Below, piece by piece: positions 6,882-12,478 of a stretch of DNA of 12,478 nucleotides. The notes beneath the pieces were generated by a model, which had not been told where the DNA came from, made no database searches, and saw nothing but the letters and a program-made list of their open reading frames with translations. Every line of letters starts with the position of its first letter. Position 1 is the first letter of the stretch. This stretch comes from Chroococcidiopsidaceae cyanobacterium CP_BM_RX_35 (lineage in GTDB: Bacteria; Cyanobacteriota; Cyanobacteriia; Cyanobacteriales; Chroococcidiopsidaceae). The position numbers were made by a program, and so were the translations under genes. Where the stretch lies: positions 1-12,478 of the forward strand of contig JAFAVL010000306.1 of assembly GCA_019242465.1 (NCBI GenBank), written 5' to 3'.

Positions 6882-7784
6882 CTATTTCTTCAAATCCCAA
6901 CTTAGCTTATTATCTGGATCGTCAGATTTCTGATCAAGAGTGAACCGATATTCATCAGATGACTTGACATCCTCAACAGCCTCCTTGCTAGAACCCGACA
7001 CGTCTTTCACAGGTGTTGGCTTGATATCTTCAACGGCATCCTTATTAGAGTTTGCTACATCTCTGATGGCTGGTCTGATATCTTTAGCCGTACCGCTGAT
7101 AGAGCTAGCTATATCTCTAACAGCTGGTCTAACCTCCTGTGCTGCGCCTTGGACTCCCTCAACAACAGCAGGTTTGCTCTCCTTAACAGTATCCCTAACT
7201 GTATCTGCTACATCCACGATAGCTGGTCGGACATCTTGAGCTGTACCTCTGACAGAGTTCGCTAAATCCCTAACGGCTGGTCGGACATCTTCAACCGTAT
7301 CGCTGACGGAGTTCACTAGATTCCTAACGGCTGGTCTGGCTTCCTCAGATGCACCCCTGACTCCCTCTACGACAGCAGGTTTGACATCTTTAACTGTATC
7401 CCTAACGGATTCAGCAACATCTTTCACAGCTGAACTGACTTCCTCCGCTGCACCTTTAACTGGTTCCCCTACACCTTCTACAGTTTCGTTAACACCCTCG
7501 GCTACACTATGCGCTGCATCCACTATGCCTTCTACAGTAGTGTTAACAGCCTCAGATGTGCCTCTACCAGCCATAGCTCCAGCCACCGCACCAGCTACAG
7601 CGCCAATTGGTCCTCCCACTCTACCACCGACTATACCACCAATTGCTGCTCCAGCTATCCCAGCACCCAAACCCTTACCTGACGACTCAGCATTTTCATC
7701 CTGCTTACGCAAAGGTTGCTGGTTTTTAGTGAGGTCAACAATTTCGTCATCATGCTTATGCAAAGGCTGCTTATCCTCAGTCAT
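6882..7784 (-). CDS. Glycine-zipper protein with 15/18-residue amphipathic repeats (LEA-like), function unknown
   Basis: I do not recognise a named family for this 300-residue protein. Residues 1-36 are polar and carry a short duplication, QPLHKHDDE and QPLRKQDEN. Residues 37-75 are a Gly/Ala-rich zipper, with small residues spaced for helix packing or membrane insertion. From about residue 83 to 273 there is an array of 18-residue (sometimes 15) units of the type VRPAVRDLANSVRGTAQD, rich in Val, Ala, Asp, Lys and Arg. The tail (274-300) is polar, ending LSWDLKK. The 18-residue period suits amphipathic helices of five turns, as in LEA or apolipoprotein-like proteins. A role in membrane or protein protection under drying or salt stress is my inference. 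The start ATG at 7784 has a strong TAAGGAG (7794-7800) 9 nt upstream. There are no cysteines or catalytic motifs. It precedes the GH31 gene. Confidence 0.88.
   Translation of the reverse strand: MTEDKQPLHKHDDEIVDLTKNQQPLRKQDENAESSGKGLGAGIAGAAIGGIVGGRVGGPIGAVAGAVAGAMAGRGTSEAVNTTVEGIVDAAHSVAEGVNETVEGVGEPVKGAAEEVSSAVKDVAESVRDTVKDVKPAVVEGVRGASEEARPAVRNLVNSVSDTVEDVRPAVRDLANSVRGTAQDVRPAIVDVADTVRDTVKESKPAVVEGVQGAAQEVRPAVRDIASSISGTAKDIRPAIRDVANSNKDAVEDIKPTPVKDVSGSSKEAVEDVKSSDEYRFTLDQKSDDPDNKLSWDLKK
6966..7538 (-). repeat. In-gene tandem array of 54/45-bp repeats
   Basis: The array encodes residues 83-273 of the glycine-zipper protein. There are about eleven degenerate units of 18 codons with some of 15 codons, typically beginning [VIA]-[RK]-P-A-[VI]. 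A higher-order duplication of 69 codons (207 bp) is visible: GACTCCCTC on the plus strand recurs at 7152-7160 and 7359-7367, within longer similar blocks encoding KPAVVEG. Slippage or unequal crossing-over probably shaped the gene. Confidence 0.8.
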
Positions 7785-8183
7785 AGTATTTTGCTCCTTA
7801 GAAAAAAGAGATCAATGTCAATGTTTCAATGGTTAATTGCTGTTACCCTTAATCTAACAATTTCAGAAAAATTTGAACCCCAACTAAAGAAAGATACCGT
7901 TTAATATTTAATCAGTCTGAAGTTGTTGATTTCAGCTTTAATAAGCTTGCATACATCCAGTTTACGTTCCTGCTCTTTAAGTTATTTAATAGTGAGTCTT
8001 GGGTAGATTATTATTGGTCATGAGTAAAAAGTGCTAAGAAAGAAGCACGTTTATTTCAGATGCTTAAGGACTATTGAGCGAGAGTATAAAATTCTACTTT
8101 TCTAGAAAAAATTTGGTTAATATTCGTATTAGTAAGAGCGTGATCACACTTGTTTTAATATCATTCGCCTTTTCACCCACTAA
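7785..8183. other. AT-rich intergenic region upstream of the repeat protein
   Basis: This 399-bp region has no supportable gene on either strand. It holds the strong TAAGGAG ribosome site of the repeat protein (7794-7800), a small hairpin AGCTT/AAGCT (7934-7947), the terminator candidate at 8026-8048, and an A/T hairpin (TAATA-TTCG-TATTA, 8118-8131) with an A6 run at 8106-8111. It must contain the promoter of the repeat-protein gene, but no convincing -35/-10 pair was found. A stress sigma factor promoter, which I cannot recognise by eye, is possible. Confidence 0.5.
8026..8048 (-). terminator. Possible intrinsic terminator after the lactonase gene
   Basis: On the minus strand GTGCT (complement of 8044-8048) and AGCAC (complement of 8031-8035) form a 5-bp stem with an 8-nt loop. 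Five T residues (complement of 8026-8030) follow directly. It lies about 135 bp after the lactonase stop. The stem is short, so the call is weak. An alternative is the AT-rich hairpin at 8118-8131, followed by T6 on the minus strand. Confidence 0.35.
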
Positions 8184-9095
8184 CTAGTTCGCTGAGAAGT
8201 GATTCGCCCTGTTTCCCACTAACAATCCTCCCACCGGACGCTGGATCGCGTAGATACTGCTGCGTGCCGTAATGTAAAGGGTTTTACGATCTGGACCACC
8301 CCAAACTATATTGGTGACGACCTCTGGCACACGGATCGTCGCCAGTTGTTGTCCTTCGGGTGAAAACATCAGAACGCCACCTGGTCCGCTGCAATAAAGG
8401 TTTCCCTGGGAATCTACGACCATTCCGTCCGGCTGTCCTTCGTGCCATCCAAAACCGGACTCCTGGGCAAAAAGACGCCCGGACTCCAATTCCCCGTCAG
8501 GACGAACATCGAAAACGCATATGTTACCGCGTTTCGTATCACAGATGTAAAGCTGCTTCTCATCGGGGGAAAAGACAATTCCATTGGGCGCTGCGAAGTC
8601 TTTCGTCAAGAGAGTCAGCTGACCGTCGGATGCGAGGCGATATACCCCGAAAAAGCCTAACTCTGATGCTCGCTTCTGGGCTCCCATCGGCGGAGCTAAA
8701 CCATAACCGGGGTCGGTGAAGTAGATACTTCCGTCGCTGCGACGAACAGTAAGGTCATCGGGGCTGTTAAGGTGCTTACCTTGGTAATGCGAGGCTAATA
8801 CTGTAATGTAACCGTCTTCTTCCGTGCGCAGAACACCCAGATCGTGACTGCATGTCAGCAGGCGTCCCTGTAGATCGTAGGCATTGCCATTAGCGTGATG
8901 CGAAGGCTGACGAAAAACGACTGTCTTTTGGAAAAAGAACAAAAACTGGTACATCGCGTTGGCGTTAATGTCGCTGAAGAGCAGATTCCCCTCTGACGTA
9001 TACACTGGTCCCTCTGCAACTTCAAAACCATCCACCAGTTTCTGAGCTTCCATATCTTCATCTGCCTGTGGCACGTAGATATCTTTGGCGTGCAT
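8184..9095 (-). CDS. SMP-30/gluconolactonase-family lactonase
   Basis: This 303-residue six-bladed beta-propeller protein should be a metal-dependent lactone hydrolase that opens aldonolactones to sugar acids. The family's metal-site residues are present: Glu28 in AEGPVY, Asn171 in APNG and Asp223 in QPDGMVVD, with Asn110 in NSPDD near the site. PSHHANGNAYD (64-74) and FTDPGYGL (126-133) are typical of bacterial gluconolactonases. Length is normal. An odd hydrophobic run, FLFFFQK (51-57), replaces the usual polar loop before VFR. The ATG at 9095 has TAAGGAG (complement of 9103-9109) 7 nt upstream. There is no signal peptide. A 15-bp palindrome lies just upstream of the ribosome site. It lies downstream of the dehydratase/thiamine-enzyme unit, same strand but 577 bp apart, so it is probably transcribed separately. 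The natural lactone is unknown: gluconolactone, fuconolactone or similar. Confidence 0.9.
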   Translation of the reverse strand: MHAKDIYVPQADEDMEAQKLVDGFEVAEGPVYTSEGNLLFSDINANAMYQFLFFFQKTVVFRQPSHHANGNAYDLQGRLLTCSHDLGVLRTEEDGYITVLASHYQGKHLNSPDDLTVRRSDGSIYFTDPGYGLAPPMGAQKRASELGFFGVYRLASDGQLTLLTKDFAAPNGIVFSPDEKQLYICDTKRGNICVFDVRPDGELESGRLFAQESGFGWHEGQPDGMVVDSQGNLYCSGPGGVLMFSPEGQQLATIRVPEVVTNIVWGGPDRKTLYITARSSIYAIQRPVGGLLVGNRANHFSAN

Positions 9096-9113
9096 TCTCC
9101 TGCTCCTTAATCA

Positions 9114-9128
9114 TTGAAGATTCTTCAA
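9114..9128. promoter_or_regulatory. 15-bp inverted repeat TTGAAGATTCTTCAA upstream of the lactonase gene
   Basis: Seven-base arms, TTGAAGA and TCTTCAA, match perfectly around one central T. The repeat sits 4 bp upstream of the TAAGGAG site and 18 bp upstream of the ATG at 9095. It has the size of a dimeric repressor site, or it could limit translation as an RNA element. No regulator gene lies next to it. Confidence 0.45.
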
Positions 9129-9608
9129 AGCGACCCAAAATCACCCTGCCCCCTTCACAATTAGGTGGCTTGAAAAAGATTTTGTAGTGCTGTACCCATG
9201 TTACAAAGGGGCGTCTGTTAGCTAGAAAAAGAAATTCTATTGTCCGGCAATAGATTGGAAATAGTTTCGGACTTCATCAAACACTTGGCAGAAAATATTT
9301 GGTTGCCTTAGAATCTTCTGGTTTGTTCTTTTGAATTTTTAGGTCTTGACTAAGACCCTATCGAGTTTTTAAGATGAATGTTTCCTTCTAATGAGTGATT
9401 ATTTATCTCTAGTGAGATAGGAGAATTTCACACTAATTTGATTTTTATCTACTATTTATTTCTTTATAGTCTTGATTATAAATTTTGAAGAGAACGATAA
9501 CTCTGTCACGGGTTATTGTTGACCAATCTCGTTACATTATCAGCTCTTAAGCACATGTTCATCGACCAGCAATTTAACTGGAGATGGTCAAGCACCCTTT
9601 AGGTACAT

Positions 9609-9658
9609 GGTATAGGGTGTGGAAAAATTACTTCTTCCCCTACACCCCATACCCTATA
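9609..9658. repeat. Imperfect 13-bp hairpin with degenerate heptamer repeats
   Basis: GGTATaGGGTGTGG (9609-9622) pairs with CCtACACCCcATACC (9639-9653), with one mismatch and one bulge, around a 16-nt loop. The right arm reads as degenerate heptamers (CTACACC, CCATACC, CTATAAG), which resembles the short tandem heptamer repeats known from cyanobacterial intergenic DNA. A second pairing of TATAGGG (9611-9617) with CCCTATA (9652-9658) is also possible. It begins 15 bp after the stop of the thiamine-enzyme gene, so it may stabilise or end that mRNA. It has no T-run on either side. Confidence 0.5.
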
Positions 9659-9672
9659 AGGTTGAGTAGGAG

Positions 9673-11427
9673 CTAGATTAGCTCTCGCACCTTATCTGAC
9701 ACCGCTGTGAGGACAATCTTCTCGCGATTAGGCTCACCTCGGACGAGGGATTCGGTAAACTTAGCAGCTTGACTTAAGCTGATCTTAGCGGGTAAGGGCG
9801 GCTCTAAGGGGTCAACAATCGCATCAACAATGACCGGACCTGGAGTAGCAAGTGCCCGGTCGAGGATTTCACCACACTGAGCAGGATCATCAATGGTGAA
9901 GCCAGTTCCACCGCAAGCCCGAGCAAAAGCAGCAAAGTCAATCGGTTGCAGTTCGCAGCCATATTCTGGATTGCCCAGGAAGACCATCTGCTCCCACTTG
10001 ATCTGACCTAAAGTGTTGTTCTTGATGATGACAATCTTGACAGGCAGCTGATACTTGACACATGTGGCAAACTCTGCCATTAACATCGAGAAACCACCAT
10101 CCCCGACAAAGGCGACGCACTGCCGACCGGGATAGGCGACTTGAGCTGCAATGGCATAAGGAAGACCACATGCCATCGTGGCCATTGTACCTGATACTGA
10201 GTGCATTTGACCTCGCTTGGCTGGGATCTGCCTTGCCCACCAAGTCGTATTCGTGCCTGAATCCCCCGAAACGATCGCGGTGTCAGATAAACGTTTGCCG
10301 AGTTGCCACGCAACCACTTGAGGTTTCATCGGCTTATCCTGCCGCGTGCCCCGTTCTTCCATCAACTTCCACCAATCTTTCATTTCGGATTGAGCCTTTT
10401 CCAGAAAGCTCCGATCCTCATTGCGCTTTAATAGCTGTAGCAGTGCTTGGAGAGTACGACGACTGTCACCAACCAACCCTACCTCAACAGGGTAGCGCAG
10501 ACCAATTCGCATTGGGTCGATGTCAATCTGAACCCCTCGTGCTTGTCCTGGCTTGGGTAGAAACGAAATGTAAGGAAAGGAGGTACCCACCATCAACAGA
10601 GTGTCGCATTCCTCCATCACGTCCTGAGACGGCTTAGTGCCAATTAAACCAATTCCACCAGTAGTATATGGACTATGGTCTGGTACAGCCGCTTTGCCGA
10701 GCAACGCTTTCACGATTGGTGCCCCTAACTTTTCAGCTAGTTGTTCTAGCTCATCTGTTGCTTTCAAAGCACCGCGCCCTGCTAAAATTGCCACTCTCTT
10801 GCCCGCATTTAGCACCTCAACGGCACGCATCAGATCATCTTCACTAGGTAACTGAGCGCTATGGGCTCTAGTCGCTGAAGTGTGATGGGGAACATTCAGC
10901 ATTGAAACCTTTTTTTTGTTAGCGTTCAGCTCTTGGAAATCGAGCGGAAAGTTGATGTGAGCAACACTACGGTAACTCAAAGCAGCACGGCAAGCTAAAT
11001 CCGATATGGTTTCGACATGCTCTGGTCCCATCACGCGAGTGTTATAAACAGCGACATCCATAAACAGCTTGTCTAGGTCTACATCTTGCTGTGAATGAGT
11101 ATTAATTAGGTCGTGATAATGGTGCCCAGTTATCGCTAGGACTGGCTGACCATCCATCTTGGCATCATAAAGACCATTGAGCAGATGGATGCCTCCTGGT
11201 CCTGATGTGGCTAGGCAAACACCAAGCTTACCTGTGTACTTAGCGTAAGCGCAAGCCATAAAAGCCGCCGCTTCTTCATGACGCACCTGGATAAAGCGAA
11301 TTTTATCTTGGTGCTGACGCAGCGATTCCATAATGCCGTTGATACCATCACCAGGCAATCCAAAGACGGTATCGACACCCCAATCAATCAGGGTATTAAT
11401 AAGAATATCAGCTGCTGTAATTGCCAT
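9673..11427 (-). CDS. Thiamine-diphosphate-dependent enzyme, pyruvate oxidase (PoxB)-like
   Basis: The 584-residue protein has the three-domain layout of the pyruvate oxidase/acetolactate synthase superfamily. The PYR domain (about 1-165) has the activating Glu51 in VRHEEAAAF, the central domain spans about 195-335, and the PP domain (about 365-545) has GDG (442-444) and NN (470-471) of the thiamine-diphosphate/Mg signature. VFGLPGDGINGIMESL near the N-terminus is typical of PoxB-like proteins. It probably decarboxylates pyruvate or another 2-keto acid. Acetate, acetyl-phosphate or acetolactate formation cannot be told apart here. The C-terminus does not resemble the lipid-binding tail of E. 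coli PoxB. I chose ATG 11427, with GGAG at 11436-11439 8 nt upstream. An in-frame start at 11526 would overlap the dehydratase and add 33 residues atypical of the family. The dehydratase ends 52 bp upstream, so the two are probably one operon. Confidence 0.9.
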   Translation of the reverse strand: MAITAADILINTLIDWGVDTVFGLPGDGINGIMESLRQHQDKIRFIQVRHEEAAAFMACAYAKYTGKLGVCLATSGPGGIHLLNGLYDAKMDGQPVLAITGHHYHDLINTHSQQDVDLDKLFMDVAVYNTRVMGPEHVETISDLACRAALSYRSVAHINFPLDFQELNANKKKVSMLNVPHHTSATRAHSAQLPSEDDLMRAVEVLNAGKRVAILAGRGALKATDELEQLAEKLGAPIVKALLGKAAVPDHSPYTTGGIGLIGTKPSQDVMEECDTLLMVGTSFPYISFLPKPGQARGVQIDIDPMRIGLRYPVEVGLVGDSRRTLQALLQLLKRNEDRSFLEKAQSEMKDWWKLMEERGTRQDKPMKPQVVAWQLGKRLSDTAIVSGDSGTNTTWWARQIPAKRGQMHSVSGTMATMACGLPYAIAAQVAYPGRQCVAFVGDGGFSMLMAEFATCVKYQLPVKIVIIKNNTLGQIKWEQMVFLGNPEYGCELQPIDFAAFARACGGTGFTIDDPAQCGEILDRALATPGPVIVDAIVDPLEPPLPAKISLSQAAKFTESLVRGEPNREKIVLTAVSDKVRELI

Positions 11428-11479
11428 TGTTAATTCTCCGATATTACTGCTGTTTGGACGCGATATTGTACGTAACGTT

Positions 11480-12478
11480 TTAGCTTGACTGCCACGCCTC
11501 GCCGTCTGGATACTCGTATTTGTCAAGGGATTCAGATTTCATCTGGATACTAAATCCAGGTTTTGTAGGTGGCATATAGTGTCCGTTTTTAACGGTTACT
11601 GGATCTAGAAAATTTTCGTGCAGGTGTTCGACGTATTCGATGCAGCGATTTTCCAGCGTGCCACTGACACAGATGTAGTCGAAGATCGATATATGTTGGT
11701 CATACTCGCACAGTCCCACCCCTCCAGCATGCGGACAAACAGGCAAGCCAAACTTTGCCGCAATTAGCAACACTGCCAGGACCTCGTTGACGCCGCCTAG
11801 GCGGCAGGTATCAACCTGACAAATGTGAATCCCGCCAGAGCAGATGAATTGCTTGAAGAGAATGCGATTCTGACATTGTTCGCCAGTAGCTAATTTGATG
11901 GGCGCAACCGCTTTGGCAATTTCTACGTAGCCTTGCACATCATCAGGGTTAGTTGGTTCCTCAATCCACCAAGGCTGAGACTTTGCTAATTGCTTGATAT
12001 TGTTAATGGCTTCGCCGACTTCCCAAGCTTGGTTAGCATCCATCATGAGCTTACACTCATAACCGATCTCAGAGCGAATTAATTCTGCACGACGAATATC
12101 ATCTTCTACGTTGCGCCCCACCTTAAGTTTGAAGTTCCTCCAGCCTTGACCGAGTGCTTCACGACAGAGCTGCCGCACCTTGTCATCGGAGTAGCCCTGC
12201 CAGCCAACAGATGAGTTATAGGCTGGGTAGCCATCACCTCGAAGCTGTTGCACGCGCTCACTGCGAGTAGAAACCTTTTTGTCAAGGAGTTCCTGTGCCT
12301 CTTGTTCCGTCAGTACATCAGTAATGTAGTGAAAATCGATACAGCGAATAATTTCTTCTGGCGACATATCGGCTAAGAGCTGCCAGAGGGGCTTACCCTC
12401 TACCTTGGCGTAGAGGTCCCACACAGCATTGACAACTGCCGCTGTAGCAAGATGGATGACACCTTTTTCAGGACCAAG
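11480..12478 (-). CDS. L-fuconate dehydratase-type enolase-superfamily enzyme (5' end outside window)
   Basis: The visible 332 residues run from the window edge to TAA at 11480-11482. The frame is open to the edge and upstream of the GTG at 12424 it encodes LGPEKGVIHLATAAVVNA, which is family sequence, so about 100 N-terminal residues lie beyond 12478. Counting from the edge, active-site residues are Lys117 and Lys119 (KLKVG), metal ligands Asp147 (MDANQ), Glu173 (WIEEPT) and Glu200 (TGEQ), Asp223 (QVDTCRLGG) and His250 (CPHAGGVGL). Their mutual spacing equals that I recall for Xanthomonas FucD (K218, K220, D248, E274, E301, D324, H351). SGTLENRCIEYVEHLHENF (residues 272-290) is also typical of FucD/human ENOSF1. 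The expected reaction is dehydration of L-fuconate, or a similar sugar acid, to the 2-keto-3-deoxy acid. It is the first visible gene of the unit with the thiamine enzyme. Confidence 0.88.
   Translation of the reverse strand, partial: LGPEKGVIHLATAAVVNAVWDLYAKVEGKPLWQLLADMSPEEIIRCIDFHYITDVLTEQEAQELLDKKVSTRSERVQQLRGDGYPAYNSSVGWQGYSDDKVRQLCREALGQGWRNFKLKVGRNVEDDIRRAELIRSEIGYECKLMMDANQAWEVGEAINNIKQLAKSQPWWIEEPTNPDDVQGYVEIAKAVAPIKLATGEQCQNRILFKQFICSGGIHICQVDTCRLGGVNEVLAVLLIAAKFGLPVCPHAGGVGLCEYDQHISIFDYICVSGTLENRCIEYVEHLHENFLDPVTVKNGHYMPPTKPGFSIQMKSESLDKYEYPDGEAWQSS

Larger units (their letters stand above)
9096..9672. other. Long AT-rich intergenic region (577 bp) between lactonase and thiamine enzyme
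   Basis: No supportable protein-coding gene is seen on either strand. Visible structures are the 15-bp palindrome at 9114-9128, a perfect 6-bp hairpin GGTCTT-gact-AAGACC at 9342-9357, a perfect 6-bp hairpin TATCTC-tagt-GAGATA at 9404-9419, and the large imperfect hairpin at 9609-9653. The left part should carry the lactonase promoter and 5' leader. The right part should carry the 3' end of the thiamine-enzyme transcript. A small RNA in 9300-9450 cannot be excluded, but nothing proves one. Confidence 0.45.

Noticed and set aside
6966..7538. CRISPR-like array
   Set aside because: The repeats are degenerate, have no unique spacers, keep the codon frame, and encode amphipathic peptide units.
7381..7836. 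Long plus-strand frame opposite the repeat protein, rich in Thr/Ser/Ala/Pro
   Set aside because: It is the antisense shadow of the repetitive minus-strand gene. Repeats keep stop codons absent in several frames. It has no ribosome site, and the minus-strand gene has a strong TAAGGAG.
8137..8150. CRP-like half sites AGCGTGATCACACT
   Set aside because: The half sites abut without the six-base spacer of a CRP operator, the arms have one mismatch, and the place is downstream of the lactonase gene, not at a promoter.
9192..9204. NtcA-like box GTA...TAC upstream of the lactonase gene
   Set aside because: The spacing is seven nucleotides rather than the required eight, and no suitable -10 box follows.
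11428..11526. Upstream in-frame start for the thiamine enzyme, overlapping the dehydratase
   Set aside because: The extra 33 residues are not typical of the family, and ATG 11427 has a well-placed GGAG 8 nt upstream.
12422..12424. GTG at 12424 as start of the dehydratase
   Set aside because: The frame continues to the window edge with conserved family sequence, so this is an internal valine codon and the gene is cut by the window.

Overview
The window looks like a chromosomal piece of a desiccation-tolerant or terrestrial cyanobacterium, perhaps of the Chroococcidiopsis/Gloeocapsa type. This is inferred from the style of the proteins: cyanobacterial Crp/Fnr-like regulators with a GNEG motif, a DUF4118-PAS histidine kinase, a cyanobacterial IS200/IS605 TnpB, and a GH31 enzyme. 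One perfect HIP1 octamer (GCGATCGC, 3356-3363) is also present. No rRNA, tRNA or CRISPR array was found, and the species cannot be fixed from this piece.

Left part (1-3514): two paralogous Crp/Fnr-like regulators face away from each other (55-753 minus, 1011-1718 plus) and are followed by an orphan sensor histidine kinase (1943-3514 plus). The same perfect 14-bp palindrome, GTACGCTAGCGTAC, lies upstream of the first regulator (805-818) and just upstream of the kinase (1901-1914). It is a candidate shared operator or a dispersed repeat. The first regulator has an altered DNA-recognition helix.

Middle (3473-4396): a decayed IS200/IS605 element. Its right end is intact and supplies the last 13 codons of the kinase. 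Its tnpB has lost the N-terminal third but keeps the RuvC and zinc-finger motifs. The truncated side abuts a hairpin that holds the stop codon of the GH31 gene.

Central minus-strand block (4390-7784): a GH31 alpha-glucosidase-type enzyme is preceded 47 bp upstream by an unusual 300-residue protein. That protein consists of a glycine zipper and a long array of 15/18-residue amphipathic repeats, which resembles an LEA-like stress protein.

Right part (8184-12478, all minus): an SMP-30/gluconolactonase-family lactonase, a 577-bp AT-rich intergenic stretch, and a probable two-gene unit. In transcription order that unit is an L-fuconate dehydratase-type enolase-superfamily enzyme (cut by the window edge) and a thiamine-diphosphate enzyme of the pyruvate-oxidase type. 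A lactonase plus a sugar-acid dehydratase fits non-phosphorylative oxidation of L-fucose or a related sugar (lactone to acid to 2-keto-3-deoxy acid). The thiamine enzyme would then act on pyruvate or another 2-keto acid. GH31 could feed free sugars in. This pathway link is inference from neighbourhood. Nothing in the window proves a wholly new system. The repeat protein and the shared palindrome are the least explained items.
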